From Pelecanus crispus (lineage: Eukaryota; Chordata; Aves; Pelecaniformes; Pelecanidae): a stretch of DNA of 64,000 nucleotides. Shown here in pieces: positions 27,101-42,100 of the stretch (position 1 is its first letter; every line of letters starts with the position of its first letter). The stretch covers positions 32,265,044-32,329,043 of the forward strand of contig NC_134649.1 of assembly GCF_030463565.1 (NCBI RefSeq), written 5' to 3'. Under the pieces are notes generated by a model. It was not told the origin of the DNA, ran no database searches, and saw nothing but the letters and a program-made list of their open reading frames with translations. The translations under genes and the position numbers were made by a program.

Positions 27101-30100
27101 CTCTGCAGTAACTCAGAAGAACCATCTGCCTTCAGGGTTGATCACAGAGTAGCACAAGTTACTGATTTCAAATGTCCAAATGTAACTTTCAAAAAGCAGA
27201 ACTACTGTCAGCATTTATTAATTTCCTTAAGGTTTATCGTAAGTAATTTCAAGCTTGAAGTTTTTAATGGAACTTCTATTTTACACATTCCACAGTGAAA
27301 GTATTTTTAGAGTGCTTGCCAAAGCTCCTATTTAAATATGACTGATTTCAGTTTTTACCACGTGTATATTAAAAAAGGGACGTTGGTATTACTTAGGCTT
27401 TGTATCCTACTTCCCGACTCCCTTGCCTTATTGTCTTGGTTATTTCACATACTTCTTACTGAGGCAAAGACTAATTCTCTCATAATACATGTTTATCATA
27501 ATAGTTCAAAATTAAAAGATATTAAAAATAATGTGACAAGCTAAAGAAACTACATCCTTTTCCAGACATTAGTATCTCACTACAATCAGAAAGTTCATTA
27601 CGAAAATAAATTCTTTTATGAAATAAATTTGATTGGCAAGTAAAACAGAAGGTGTATTCTAACTGGCAAACTAGGAAAAAAAAAGGACTAGTACCGATTA
27701 TTTGATGTTGAATTAAACTTGCAATTATGTATGTATTGAAACCAAGAAGTAAAGACAAAACAGAATACACTGGAATAAGACATTTTGTAATTCTGCGTTA
27801 ACTGGCTGTGATGCCATGGTCCTTTTTCTCACTTACAGCTTTCATGTGCAAACCACGTTTCCCCAACATCTGCAAAAGAATCAGGAAAACCCAGGAACCA
27901 CAATACAGAGTATGTCCAGTTAGCCCACTGCCATTGCCACTAGGTTTCCTTTTCAGAAATCATGAATGATTAAGCTATCCAAAACTGTTTTGAAACAGTA
28001 TTCTTCCAATTCTTCTCAGTATTCTTCATCTTTTAGCAAGCGATCCAGCCAAAATCTGTGCTTCTCCAAGCACACCATCATCTCCAAGATGACACCACTG
28101 GAAACTGACAAATTACAGCACTTTGCAGAACATAGCAGAACCACCTTCAAATCTCATCTTAGGAGATGAAATATTTCTGGCTATGCATTACAGTGTTCAT
28201 ACAAAGACTACAAAAACCCATGCAAGACAGACATTCCCTACCTCTGTACAAGAATCTGAATAGAGCCACAGCTGGGGAACAGAGGCAGACGGTGCTAAAA
28301 AGTGATGCCAGTCCTAGACACAGAGAAACCAGGACAACAGCAGATGGCCAAAGGCTGTTGTCTTTATTGTGTACGATACCCCACATCTTCTCAGACTGAA
28401 CAGATTCAGAGCACAAACACCTGCTAATATAATGCCATCATTGCTAAAAGCCACCTTAACTGTCAGTTTGATCACCAACTCTAAAAGTTGAGAGATGAAA
28501 TTACAAAAATAAAACACTTTGGCAGCCTAGGTAATCAACCTTTGGAATACATTAGGTAAATTCTCTACAATCTGGCACTCTGAACTGAAATGGCAGGCTG
28601 TTCAAAAGGGCTTACTTTCAACTCACACCATTTACAGGATTCAACACATCAGGAAGAGAAATGTCCTTCACTACAGAAAAATGCTATTTTGGCTAAAACA
28701 AAGACTCGACAATCAGCATGTCTTTATAGTCTCTAAAAAGAGGAAAATGAGTTAGCTTGCTCAGGTGCCTTGTCCCTGCAACATGCTGAGCACTTCAGTA
28801 CCTGTAACACATTTATCCTCACAACTCCCATTTTCCAGATGAGCAACTGTAAAACAGTGGCTATCCCAAACTCATGAAGAAGACTACAGGAGAGCAGAGC
28901 ACTGAACCCAATGCTCCAGAAGCCTTATCCACACCTTTCCAATGACACCACTTTAGATTGTAGAAATGGGTCCCCCCGACTCCAGTTAGGAACAGGCAGG
29001 TCTACAGTTGTGTGAGGGCAACTGACCTCCTGCAGAAAAGCAGAAGTCACAAAGATCAGAACCAGATTCCCACATCACCTAAACAAACAGTGCTTGGCTG
29101 CTCTTGAATTGTCTTTTTGTTTTTACTGTTGTAGGTAAAAAGCTGTAAATATTAAAAAAAAAAAAAATTCGAAGTGCTGTATTAAGAAGCAAGTAAAATC
29201 GTAAATTAAGAAAGTATCTTAGAAATATGACCTGATCCCATATTTGCTGACAGCTTGCTAAACACTGGATAGGATGAATGCTCAACTGTGGAGTTATTAA
29301 AATTCAAATTATTGCTTACAGCATGTGGCATTATTGTCAGTAACAAAAGAGCCTGCACTAAAAATCCTGCTAACCAGTGCTACTGGTACTGGCAGAACTA
29401 CTTTTATCCTGGAGCCTGGTGTAACACATACATGGTTATAAGTATGATATTTGTGTCAGAGTGGGGAAATGGAACATTTTGCATTTTGAAGATCTTTTCT
29501 CCCCTAGTACGTGCAAGAAGCTCCTTCCCCCAGCAAAAGCCAGTTTTGGAAGGAGCGGAGGGACTAAATGGCAAACAGGCAAAACCATGAGAAAAACTAA
29601 AATCCTCTTCTGTAAAAGCAAAATTTGTTTTTGCTAGCAATGGCATCAAGGTAGAAAGGAAGGAGGGTCCTGGACATGGCTTGAGCAGCCCCCATGACCC
29701 AGAGCTGTTGACATGTGCATGCAGGGGCAGATTGTACATTTCATTCAATAGATGGGTATACAGAGATGTTCAAGCATCTGAGAGGAAGAGCTAGAAGTCA
29801 CATGAAAAGGTGAGCTCAGTAGCCACTGCTGGCCCTTGAAGCAAACCTTATACGTGGCTAAAACTGCCCCGCAACTGTCCTCTCCCCTGCAGCTTGCAGG
29901 GTTGCCATGCATCTTCCCAGGGCACACCAGCAATGCTGGTGTGCTCCAGGGCCTTTTTGTCATCTGTTACAGGCAGACAGCATGACAGTCAGGGCAACAG
30001 GCTAGGCTTGGGAACAGGGGCAGCTCATAGGTCTGCAGAGTTACTAGTGTGACTAAACCCCAATCTCTCTGCATGTTGCAAACTCCCCTTGCACAGCAAT

Positions 30101-33100
30101 AATCAACGAACTTCCCCTTCTCCCCCATTTCACAGGATTTTGTGCAAATAAATATTCAAGAGGATGTCAAGAGCACTGGCCACCTCTGAAACCTGTGCAT
30201 TCATGAGGGTGGTAAGCTAGGTGCAAAGCAAAGTATCTGGTAGGGTTTCTACATTGCTCTGGGCTGGAGGTGACGCAGGCATCAAGTGATGCATTTTCAG
30301 GGACCTACATTCTGTTGCTTAGCACAAAAAGGAGTGGGGAGAAGGTATCTAGACCCTCTATGTCTTTGCCAGAAGTGAATTTAAAGGTCTACAGGGAAAA
30401 ACGCAGGACATCCTTGGGAGGGAGAAGGATATCTGGTCCTGCCTAGCGAAGGAAGAGCTTGCAAGGACTAGAAGAGACCTATCACCTGCGGTTCTGTATA
30501 CAAATATTTGCTTCCCATGCTACTTAATTTCCAGCTCTCAGAGGTTCTCAAGCTTTTGTCTCTTAGCCAAGCCATTCACAGCCTGCTCTCACCTTGCGAT
30601 TCCAGGAAGTCTTGCTTCACTGCCAGATTCGCCCTAAGTTCACGCTGTCATTTATTTGTTTCCCCCCCACCCCCCATCTTCTCTGTTGAGCGAAACAAAC
30701 GCAAAACTTTGCGAACACCTCCAGCTTCCCATGAGCCTCTGCCTCACCCTTCCACCCACAACTCCTGTTCCCCAACCCCACCCCCAGCACACACTCATGT
30801 TCTGACAGGTTCTTGGTATTACCTCCCCCTCCCTGCAGCCAGGTCTCTAGTTCACTGTATTTCTTGGAACTGCAGCTGCACAAAGAAAGCATGAGGACAG
30901 TGTCTGCCAGCATCCAAACCACAAGCTCCACAGCTGCACAGCTCCAACCAGCAGACAGCGCAAGGTCAGGCAGCTTTCAGCACCGAGACAGCCAGGAGGA
31001 AACAGCAGAGATTCTCACTGCTCAACAGTGGCTACAGAGCTGTGCGGAAGTCCAGGGTTGAGGCAATCATGCTACAGTCCAACAGCAGTGAATGACCCAT
31101 GTGATGTTTCTGAGATTAAAAGTGTAAGGCTAAGAAAAACAAGAGGGGAGGAATGGGAAGGGCAAGGGTGGAGGTCACAAATTCATGCTGCGCTCCCTAG
31201 AAACACCCTTTTTTCATGACCTGCATGCTCTGGGGAAAGCAGGGAAGACAAGGTTCCAGGGTACAAGCCCGGGTGGCAAGAGGCTGTAAGTTCCCAGGTT
31301 AGCGAACAGGACAAGGAAAGCAGACGACACATGAAAACCTGGGTAACCTTCTCTCTGCTCTCGCACACTTCCTGGGAATGTTTTACTTATTTGTGTGCTT
31401 TCCAGAAACTTTTGTTCTCAGAATCCAGGACTTTCCATAGAGCCTGATCTGATATTAACCAAATCACCCCTCCCCTCCTGTTTGTCCACTTGGCTGCCAA
31501 TCAGCACATGACAAAACACCAGGAAGCCAAGCTGGAAACCTAACTCCACAGCAATGGCCCTAGAAGATCACTGCCACGTACCCTCCTTCCAAAATAAAGC
31601 CACAAAGCCAGCTCAGTGCTTAGTGGGCAGGCAGGCTATGGCATTTTTGTCCTCGGCTCTTCTGCCTGGCACCACAGCAGGAAAGAGAAAATGCTGCACA
31701 AAGCCCATGAAACTCCCCCTATACACATATAGAAAGCAAAACACCAGAATAACTCCAGAAGGAGCCACTGATCCTGAAAGACAAAGTGGCTTTAGGCAGA
31801 AGCAATGACAAACAGGTAAAGGCATGCCTAATGCTTGAGGAAGGGGTTTGGCTTCTCTGTCACACAACAGAAGCAGCTCTGGATGTGCCAGGGCACGCAC
31901 CAAGCGCTGTTTCATCTGTTGGAGGAGAGGCTGTGACAGCACCCAGAAATGACTTTACCAAAAAGCAGCAGCCTTTGCAAACCATATATGCTAGTGCCCA
32001 ATAGAAATTACCACAGTTGTCACATCTAAACTTAGCCATGCCCAAGAGGGGCAAGAAGAGTGGATCAAAGTCAATGGCCATACCTCAGGTCTCCAGCACA
32101 AACCTCTATCTAGGCACATCTCTCCAGAATCAAGGCATTTTCTTTCTCTGCAGGTACTGGTATTGACCACTGCCAGATATGGCATCTAGACAGATGTGCT
32201 GGTCTACCTCTCTAATCCTTAGCTCCAAAATTCCAGTTACTGGGATGTCTGAGAGAAGCGTGGGGTGGGAAGAGGGCACAAAATATTTTTTTTTTCCCCT
32301 GTTCATGCGGGAATCCCCTTGAGTCCCATCTCTCCTGTTACAGCCATTCTATAGTTTGTTTTTCTCCAGTTCTAGTCCTAAATCTTGCTCTGATGATGCT
32401 GCTGATGAGCTAAGCTACTCAGCTGAAGCTTACAGAAATACAGACCCTCTTTCAATCGGAAAAGGGAGATGAAAAAGCTGAAGACTTCACAGAGTTCTTC
32501 TAGGGCCAAAAAAATGAAGGCATTAACACCACAGAGATCTGTGAGAACATATTAGGGAAGTCTATATAAGTTAACCTCGGGAACAGGTTTGTGCGTGACT
32601 TAAAAGAACAGCTGTTGCTTTCCTGCCTTCAGCACAGATTTTAGCTTTAAATTTACATTTTTGAGTCTGTCCTAGAAATCACCAACTTTGAAGTAATCCT
32701 CTGCACTAGCACAGCCTTTTTTTCTTGCATAGGAAGCCAGGAGAAACTACTGCCATAGCTAATCTCGGCCAGTTAGCCAGGAATAATCCGGTTTCTTCCT
32801 CCATTTCCTTTTGAACAAGAAGAAATCTTTCCTGGGAAAACATCCTGTCCCAATTTTAAAGTAGCTAGCAATTGATTCCTGCTAAGCTGTTTCAGTAATT
32901 AATTACACTCTCTGATAAAGATGTGCACCTTTTCTGCTGGCCTACATTTATCGTGCTTGTTACACACTTGTCTATGAAACCAAAGAGACTTCTGTTATCA
33001 AATTTCTGCTCCCTGTGCCAGGTAATTAACGCCTAAGCTTGTCTTTGATGAGCTAAACAGTCTTTCACAAGAAGGCAGATTTTTCCAGCTGTTAATCCAC

Positions 33101-36100
33101 CTACTGGTTCTTCTCCAAACCCAGTTTTCCATTTCTTTCTCAACTGGGCAGTAACATAACTGGACATAGTATTTTTGCAACTATTCCACTACTGCAGTAC
33201 ACAGATTTTAATCCTGCTACTTATATTTGGCAATCCCCTGTTAACACACGCAAAGATCACATTAGCCTGCTGGGCAGCCCACTGAAAATGGGTGCTTGTG
33301 GTCAGCCAATATGCATAAGAGCCCCAAATCTTTCTCCAAGCTCTCCTGGCAGGGGAAGCCCCTCAGCCACAAGACACAGGCTGCATTATTTATTTCTGCA
33401 TATATGATCCTATTAAACACTTGTGCCTAGCTCAAAGAGTAATTCCAATTGCTCTGCAGCAACAACAGGTTCCCTCCGTAATTCCCATTCCCCAGCCTCT
33501 GTGCCACAGCCCACTTTCAGAAAATACTGTTTTCCTCCAACTGATAAAATATTACCTATCATATGGGCAAAATCTGATCTATGTGAGGCCACAACAGCAA
33601 TGCTCCAATTTTAGCACATTTGTTTACAGCTACATTTTGAGAGATAGCAGTTAATTTTTAATCCGTTGAATAATGCCCAATTGCTTTTATGTTCTATGTA
33701 CCTTATAGGAATCTATATATATTTCAAGAAAGGACCTTAAGCTTCGTACAAATAGGGTACCATCACCCTTTTCATTTCCCAAATTGGGAAGCCAGTGACA
33801 CAGAAAGGAGAAGCAGCCTTCCTTTGAAGAGACAACTGGTCAGAGGCAAAACCTAAAAAAAAAAAAAAAAAAAAAAAAAAGAGCACCAGTCTCCTGACTC
33901 ATGATCCATGGCTGTACTCCACTAGACAGTGTGACCTTTGAACTTTCCAAAAAGTAACCATCTGTGGCAATGAAATTAGGGAAATGAAAGGCCATTCTGC
34001 ATCAAAAGTTCCTTTTAGCACTGATTAAACCAGAAAATGTGTACACTGCTTTGACAGAAAGCACTGGAGAAAGGCCCCACCTTGCAATCTGTATATTTGC
34101 ATATATGTGTCAGGAAGCAAAAATCCTCCCTTCTCTGTGTGCTTGACTTTCTTGAAAGGTTAATGATTATGTTTAGCTAGAAGTAAGGTTAAACTTCATG
34201 ATAGCTTTCTCTGAGCAAAACTTTGCCTAAAGTGCTTTTGCAGAACACCCCAGCACAGTGACTGCCATTCAGCTGACAGATGCAAGGAAACTGCAATGGT
34301 TTTGGTGTATTGAGCATGTTATCATGGAAAAGAAACAATCTATCTGGGGAAACAAGTTAAAAGCTTAAAAATCATAGGTGGAAAAAGAATTGATTAGACA
34401 GCACAGGACTAAAAACTACAAATGCTATAGAGAGCATGAATGGTTTGTGTGTTATGCAGTAAGAGTAAGGGCTTTCCTGTTAAATGAGCAGACAGCACTG
34501 CAAGCAAAGAAAATACTTTTCCCACTTACAATACAAAATTAGAAAGATTCACTATCGGATGATGTCATGGAGGCTAGACACAGACAGACTCAAAAGAGGA
34601 TTAAACAAATTAATGGAGGACAGATCCATTAGTGATTATGAAGCAGGATGGCCCCAAATCCAGCTTTGGCTAAGAATGGCCCTTAAATGCTCACTATCAA
34701 AAGAAGGGGGGATCCTTCCATACCTGCCTTTTCCCTTGTAATTTTGCCCCCACCATCTGCTACGAGCCCCGATCAGACACAGTATACTGAACTAGACAGA
34801 CCAATATAGTCTGACCCACTAAGTCTTTTTTCTTGCTCTCACAGGAGATTGCAGCCATGATCTTTTTTGCATGACTACCAAAAAATACTCAGCATGGCAC
34901 AGACTTGTAATTTCTTTCCCTAAGATGTCTCCCACACTAAACACACATCCTCACCCTACAGTGTCCCCCCCTTACAGGACAATGGACTGTCCTCATGACA
35001 CAGCTACCACAACAAAGACAAGAGAGAAAAAAATTACGTAGGGTCTGAGCTCGTGCTGAGATCACAACAGGTCAAGGAGGTGTCACCAGGGGACTCCTGG
35101 GTGGCCTGAGGGTCAGGGGGGATGGTGGGACCGCGACAATCTTCCTGAGGAGGACTGGAGTTCTCCTCTCAGCAGCTTCCCTCCAGCAAAAATGAAACCT
35201 CAATGTCCGAGAATCTGACTCTACCCACACAGTAGCTGCAAGGAAGAAAAGGAGACCATTTTTGTTTCCACTGAGCAAATAAGCCTTCATTTGCTTTAAA
35301 ACACAGCATCTGAGAGAGGAGGGGATCAGAAACACCAGAAATCCTGTCATAATTAAAGGAAATAGAGCCATCAGAAACTCCACCAGCCTAAGCCTGGAGT
35401 GCCCTCTAGGGGTAAAAGACTGGTGAGCCGCATACCCCAAACTACTTCCTTCGGAGAAGTTCTGGACCAAACTAAACCTTTCCTTAATGCAGTCATGGTA
35501 AGGCTTCATTTAGCCTATACTTGCCTGTACAAGAAAAAGAATTATGTGTCCCCGGCTGGCCAAGTTTTCCTTCTCTTTGTCCTGTTTTTCCTCTGATCCA
35601 CAATGCTGCTGCGATGGTAACAGCCCAAGTTTTAGAAAGCCTTGCTTTGGGAAAAGGAGTTTCTTCTCCAATAATACAGTGACTGAGCCGTGTTGAGACA
35701 GGGATTCCTTGACATTACAATAATAATCACACAACAAAGGTAATTCACGAGACTGAGCACGCCCCTAAGATTTGACCCAAACACGTCCCCGCTGCCGAAA
35801 CCTGGTCTGGTGGTCACGCAAGGCAGGTCAAGCAGGCAGGATGCTGGGCTCTGCAAGCCCTTGCAAACTCACTCAGTGCTCATCGCAGCGAGTCCAAAGC
35901 TTTGCTCACAGAGGGACAAGTAAGTGGAGGAAGGTGAGACTGAGGACCACTTAACGAAATTGTCCTCCAACACAGTATGTCCGTGCTCACAGAAGTATCT
36001 ATCAGCCCTGCACGCCAAGAAGTTATGACTGAATGCAGTCAGCTTTGTTATCCCGCTCTCTGAGCTTAAACAGGACCTGCTAGTTTCCTAATTTTGGACA

Positions 36101-39100
36101 CATGTCCCCTCCCCACCCGGATTCCGATGGAACAGAAGAATGAAGCCACATGTGCTGAAAAAAATATTCCCGGAGGGACCAAACAGGATAGGGCTCAGCT
36201 ACCAGAGAGAACAAAACATACTACAAACGGGCAAATGTCACACAGGGCAAAATTAAGCAGACAACTGAGCTTTTCTCTTTGCATGCGTCTCTGTCCCCAG
36301 GACTGAAACAATGCTGGTGGTTTATGTCATACTGTGTCTGCCTTCATGCCATTACCAACGCATCTGGGAGCAAGAGTCACAACCCTTCTGCTGTAACCAT
36401 AGAATAAAATGTGCATCATAAAGAGGGCTCCTTTTCAGACTTTGAATCAACAAGCAGGAGCATTTGCAGAAGTTACATAAATATAACTAGGAAGCAAATT
36501 TTGCAGCTGCCTGCACTAACAAGCCCATTTAGGGAGTCACATTTACTCAGCCAAGGACAAGACATGCCATGTGGCTTGTCTGTGCAGTCACAGATAAGCA
36601 ACTTGAACCTGGGATATCAATGTTGATAATGAACTGCTTCCTAAAGAACAAGGATTATTTACAGATATTATGGTGACAAGTTTCAGCACCATTGGTTTTA
36701 AGAACACTGCAGACAAATCCTAAACAGAAAGAGAGCAACAGATGCAACTAACTTCAATATATTCGAAAGGAGCTATTTCCACTGCAGCTTTGAAGTCCAA
36801 TGAAGACTGGAAAAATTACTCTGATGAAACAAAACGTAGACAACCCCCAACCCCACACCTCCCAAAGCTCTGAGTCAGAGATGACCAACCTTTCCTTCCT
36901 AGCAGAAGGAAAGGATCTGGACACCAACTCACTTTGTGCAGCAGGTTACACAGAGTAGACAGTTCCTGGGAGCAGCACATGCCTAAAGCAGTGTCCTGCC
37001 AGGTGCTGCTAACTAGCTAGATCTTGTCCCCATGCTTTTCCTGTCCAAGTAACCTCCCCAGCACCCACATCACAAGAAAACTCTCAGTTGCCAAAAGAGC
37101 TCCATTCCTGAGCTATCATCATAAACTTCTGGCCTTCCATAATGAATGTGCTAAAAATGTGCCTTCACAGTAAGTACCATGATGCATCAAATAAAGTTTT
37201 CCCAGAGAGACAAGGTTTAGGTTAAGCTGTTTATGCTACATTTTTGCACGAGGGTATGTTAAGTGGTTTCAAACACAGCATGTTACACAGCATATATTTC
37301 AGTTTGGGCCAGAGGAGATGCTTTTACCAAAATCACGCACGTGGGCACAATTAACAATGTTCTCAGGCGTTAGCCACCCTGGCTTCCACTCCACACACTA
37401 GGCCTTTGAAGCCTGGCACTGCATGGAGAGCTCTCCCTGGTTTTAATGCTCACGTTGCATCCACAAATTAATGGGGGAATTAGAGGTTGGAACTACTCTC
37501 TTGAATCAACCGGAGCAGAAATACTGTTGACAATAACAAAGCTAACCATTGCTGGGCTCCAACTGGCAAAACTATTCCTTAGAGCCGTATCTCCAAACTT
37601 AATCACCACAGAGTGACCAAACCCAGACACAACAGAGAGCTCACACCTTCTCTGGACACAAGTGTCATCACTATGATTTAGGGCCCAGCAGGCTCTCAAT
37701 GAGATGCTGCTGATGCCCCACACCAAATCAAGACTCTCATTCTGAATATTCTTCCATGGGCTGAGAGGAGAGGCTGTCTAAACAGTAGTTGTGTTGATTC
37801 CCACTAAATTGTCTGGAACCCTCTCATAGATTTCAGTAACACTCTCTTCAAAGGGCACAATGGAAGCACAGGCTGTATTTGCCTTCTAACTTTTGTGTAA
37901 TAAAAGGTGTCAGATGAAGGATTCTGCAGACTGCATCCTCTCTTTAGTGAGCTGCTGCTTTCTTCATTCATTCCCAACACTAACCCTTCCCTAGAAAAAG
38001 CAAAGGTGGGCTTCCCATCTCCAAAGCCCACTCAGTCCTTGGCATCTCTTCTGACATTGTCAGTAGGGGACATTCTGTCTGAATGAACCTTTTCATTCTT
38101 CTTACAGCACGGGCCCCTACTTATAGAGACCTGAGCAGAGGGCCACCACTACATTACAACAGTCACCAAGCAGCAGGCAAACGTCTGAAGAAATGACTAT
38201 TAGACTGAAACAGCTTTAAGCTTCTGGGACTCCTAAATGGACAAGTTATGGAGACCACTTCATCTCCAAAAGTTAACACAGTCTCCAAAAGAACACAAAT
38301 TCTCAGAAGAAAAAGAACAACCAAACAACAACAAAAAACAAAGAAAAAAGAACCAACACAAAACCAAAAAAAAAAAACCCTCACAAAACCTAAAACCTCC
38401 TGAGGACTAGCAAACAGAAAGACTTCCTTGCTAGGATGGTCCATGAGCTGAAAGCTAGGCTACTGTCAGGGAAAGTGTCACCATGTAGTTCTTAGGCTTT
38501 TCCCTAGCAGCAGGAACAGTGGGGAAAATGGAGTTTTAACTTGATCATGTATGGCTGTCCTTTACATTCTTATGACTGACATTCATATTTAACTCCAGCC
38601 CAGGTCAGAACTTATCCTTCAGTTTCCAGTTTGTCCAGAAACCAGTGTGGAGCCATCAGACAGGTGGTAGGTGCCATTTTCTACCAGCCTGCACTGTTTT
38701 AGTCTGCACAGGGACAAACAAGGTCTCTGGAGTCCATTACCATTTTCCAGTAGCAGCTTTCTACTACGGCAGGATTTTGCTAACAACCTTTAGACAACTT
38801 CAAGATTCTTGTCCTTGTATCAAAGTACTAAGCCACTGGGATATAGCAGTACAGGTTTTGAACTTTAGGAGTCATTACTGTAGCAGAAATAAGGAAAGAA
38901 AGCCAACTCCTTCCATCAATGGAGATGGATCGCCGTGTAATTAAGTGATACACAAGCTTGCAACATCTCTTGCTCTGAGCCAGGGGGCAAAGTTCACCTG
39001 CATCAGTTCCAGATCACAAGCTTAGAATTCCCCTCAGTTCTAAAAGGAGTGATCTGACCTCCTCATCACTACAACCTCATGATACACAGGGTACCTTCAT

Positions 39101-42100
39101 AGCAATGCTATGATTGTACTGTATAATGTAATTCACAGATTCAAGCCTGCCCCCGCCATGTTCCCCACATTCATACCTCTGTTTCAGGCCGAGGAATAAA
39201 TACTGGGGGTCTCATCTTCAGAGTCAGGTCCTGAAAGTCCCACTCACCAAGCACATACTGCACCGGCATTCTGTGTCAGGCAAAAGCAAGTGTGAACACT
39301 TTAGGACTACACTCCGTAACACAGAAAAGCTCTCAGTACCATGCTTACCTCGTTACTAACCACATAACCCTTCTGAGCATGAGCACCTAGACACCGCTGA
39401 GGCTCTCAACTCCATGTGCCATGTGCATGTGCACCCTAAGGGAGCTGTGGGAGCTCCATTCCCACAAAAGAGTTTGTTATCAAGCACTGGACCCAGGGAA
39501 CTACAGGCAAGTCAGCCTCACCTCCATACTGGAGAAAGTGATGGAACAAATAGTCCTACAGATCATTTTCAAACATACTAAGTACAGGAAGGTGACTGGG
39601 AGTAGTCAGCATGGATTTACAAAGGGGAAACCCTTCCTGACCAACCTAATAGCTACGCATGATACGATGACTAACTTGGTGCATGAACAGAGAGTAATCA
39701 ATACTGTTTATCTAGACTTTCCTAAGGCTTTTGATACTGTCTCCCATAACATCTTCATATACAACATATACTTCACCATGCTGATGAAGCATGGACTAGA
39801 TAAATGAGGCGGACTGAAAATGGACTGAACTGGCAGGCTCAGAAGGCTGTGGTTAGTGGCACAAAGGCTGATCAGCTGAAGGCTGATCACTAGTGGAGTA
39901 CCCCTGGGGTTAACAGTGGGGCCAATATAGCTTAACACCTTCATTAGTGATCTGGATGAAGGGTTAGAGAGTACCCTTGGCATGTCTGCAGATGATAGAA
40001 AATTGGGAGGAGTGGTTAATAGACCAGATGGATGTGCTACTTTTCACAGGGACCTCAGGAAGCTGGAGAAATGGGCTGACAGGAACCTCATGAAATTCAG
40101 CAAAGGATAATGCGAAGTCCTATAAACTGGGGAGGAATAACCTCATGCACCAGTGCAGGCTGGGGGCCAACCACAGCTGGACAGCTGACTTGCAGAAAAG
40201 GCCCTGGGGATCAGGTGGGCAAGTTGACCATGAGCCAGCAATGTGCCCTTGCGGCAAAGAAGGCCAATAGTTTCCCGGGCTGCATTAGGCAGGGCGTTGC
40301 CAGAAGGTCAAGGGAGGGGATCCTTCCCCTCTATTCAGCACTGGTAGGAAACATCTGGAGTGCTGAGCTCCCAGTACAGGAGAGACATGGACATATTGGA
40401 TTAAGCCCAACAAATGGCCATTAAGATGATTAAGGGATTGGAGCATCTGACATACAAGGAGAGACAGAGAGCTGGGACAGTTTAGCCTTAAGAAGGGAAG
40501 GCTCGGGCTGGGGGGGGGAAGGGGAGGGAAATCTCATCAATAACCATATGCAATTGGCGAGATGAAGTAAAGAAGATGGAGCCTGACTCTTTTCAGTGGC
40601 ATCCAGTGAAAAGGCAGGCAAAGGGTACAGACTGAAATACAGAAAATTCCATTTAAACCTAAGAACAACCCCCTTTTATTTTCCCTGTTTTTAAACACTG
40701 AGGGTGGTCAAACAACGGAACAGGCTGTCCAGAGAGGTTGCATAGTATCTATCTTCGTCTATATTAAAAACCACATTGGGCACGGCTCCAAGCAACTTGC
40801 TCTAGTTGATGCTGCTTTGAGTAGGGAGGGTGGACTCGATTTCCAGAGGTCCCTGTCAACCCTCCATGATTCTATGAATTTCGGGGCCATGTTTTCAGCT
40901 GCTGTGAGGTACCATACCTCACTTCTTCATGTAGAACAGCAGAGATTTGTTGCAACCTTAACAGCACTTAACACAGAGCAATTTGCAAGTCAGACAGCTC
41001 TGGGAATTTTGCATTTCTGCTCGTAACACAAGACTCAAGAGCAGCAGGACAATTTCAGGGAAGACACTCAGATCCTACAAACAGTAACTAACCACTACTA
41101 ACACACTGACTCCCTGAGAAACCCTCACATCCTATTCTGTGTAAGACATGGCAGGATAATCCGCACAGCAAAAAGAAGATCTACATCATAACCACACTCG
41201 TGTAAACAAGCAGGAGGATGCTGCCTCCAAACATGCTCCCAGGCATCTCCCACCCTTCTAAATGATCCAAGTTCCTGAATATTTCCTCTCCCCAGACACT
41301 ACTCCCCAGGCCCAACCTGATTCAAGTAGCTTGTTCATACCAAACCCATTTAATTTTTGCACCAAGATAACACATCACACAGAGCAAGCAAATGGAAGGC
41401 CAAATGGAGACCAAAGCTACAACAGACATGGATACCCCTAAACACCAGAGAAATCCCCTGCAGGCAAAGCACAGCAACACCACAGACCAGTATAGGACTG
41501 GCAGCTGAAGAGAGTGCCAAATCAGACAGAAGGGGACAAGGGTAAATTTTTAAGCACAGAAGGGCTTAATGAAAATGTACCCAACTCAGAGTCAGTATTG
41601 CCAGTTTCCTGCTCCTCTGCAACATCCCTTAAACCCTCTTTGCTCCCAGACAGGACAGAGAGCTGATTTGTTACCTGACATCAACAGCAAATGCCCATCA
41701 CTTGAGTCACCCTGAGACACAGCACTGTTACTTGACATGCCAGCTGCTAATGGTCTTCTGCCTTCTCTCTGCTACCATTCCTCTGGCTGCATTAAGACTG
41801 AAGGAAAACCCTCCAAAGGAACAACTGTAAGAGGATGCTCCTACCTTTCTAGTCGCTTGCTGCTCAGCTGCTGGATTTGCTCCTGCTGCACTGCTGTAAG
41901 CGGAGTGCGGAGGCTTTTGGAGTTCAAGCTCTGAAACTGAAGACAAGGTCACTTTAAAACCTGCCCACTGGTGCCACTTGGGTGTCCTCTGCAGCACCCC
42001 AACAGCACCCTCCAGGGAGACCCAGCATGCTGACAAACATGCCTGGAATTGTTGGAAACCACAAATGATTATGAGAACCTATCTGCATGTTTAAAAACAA

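Larger units (their letters stand above)
25866..39176 (-). other. HEMK1 large intron (13.3 kb) between coding exons 4 and 3
   Basis: By far the largest intron here. It contains three old repeat relics (28735, 33765 and 34590), an A26 tract and an A-rich low-complexity stretch. Open frames at 35072-35509 (minus) and 30508-30894 (plus) are the longest but show no known domain. No nested gene can be supported. Confidence 0.78.

Noticed and set aside
35072-35509. 145-codon minus-strand frame with a hydrophobic stretch in the large HEMK1 intron
   Set aside because: No family match, no convincing splice context, and of a length that chance provides. It may belong to an unrecognised repeat.
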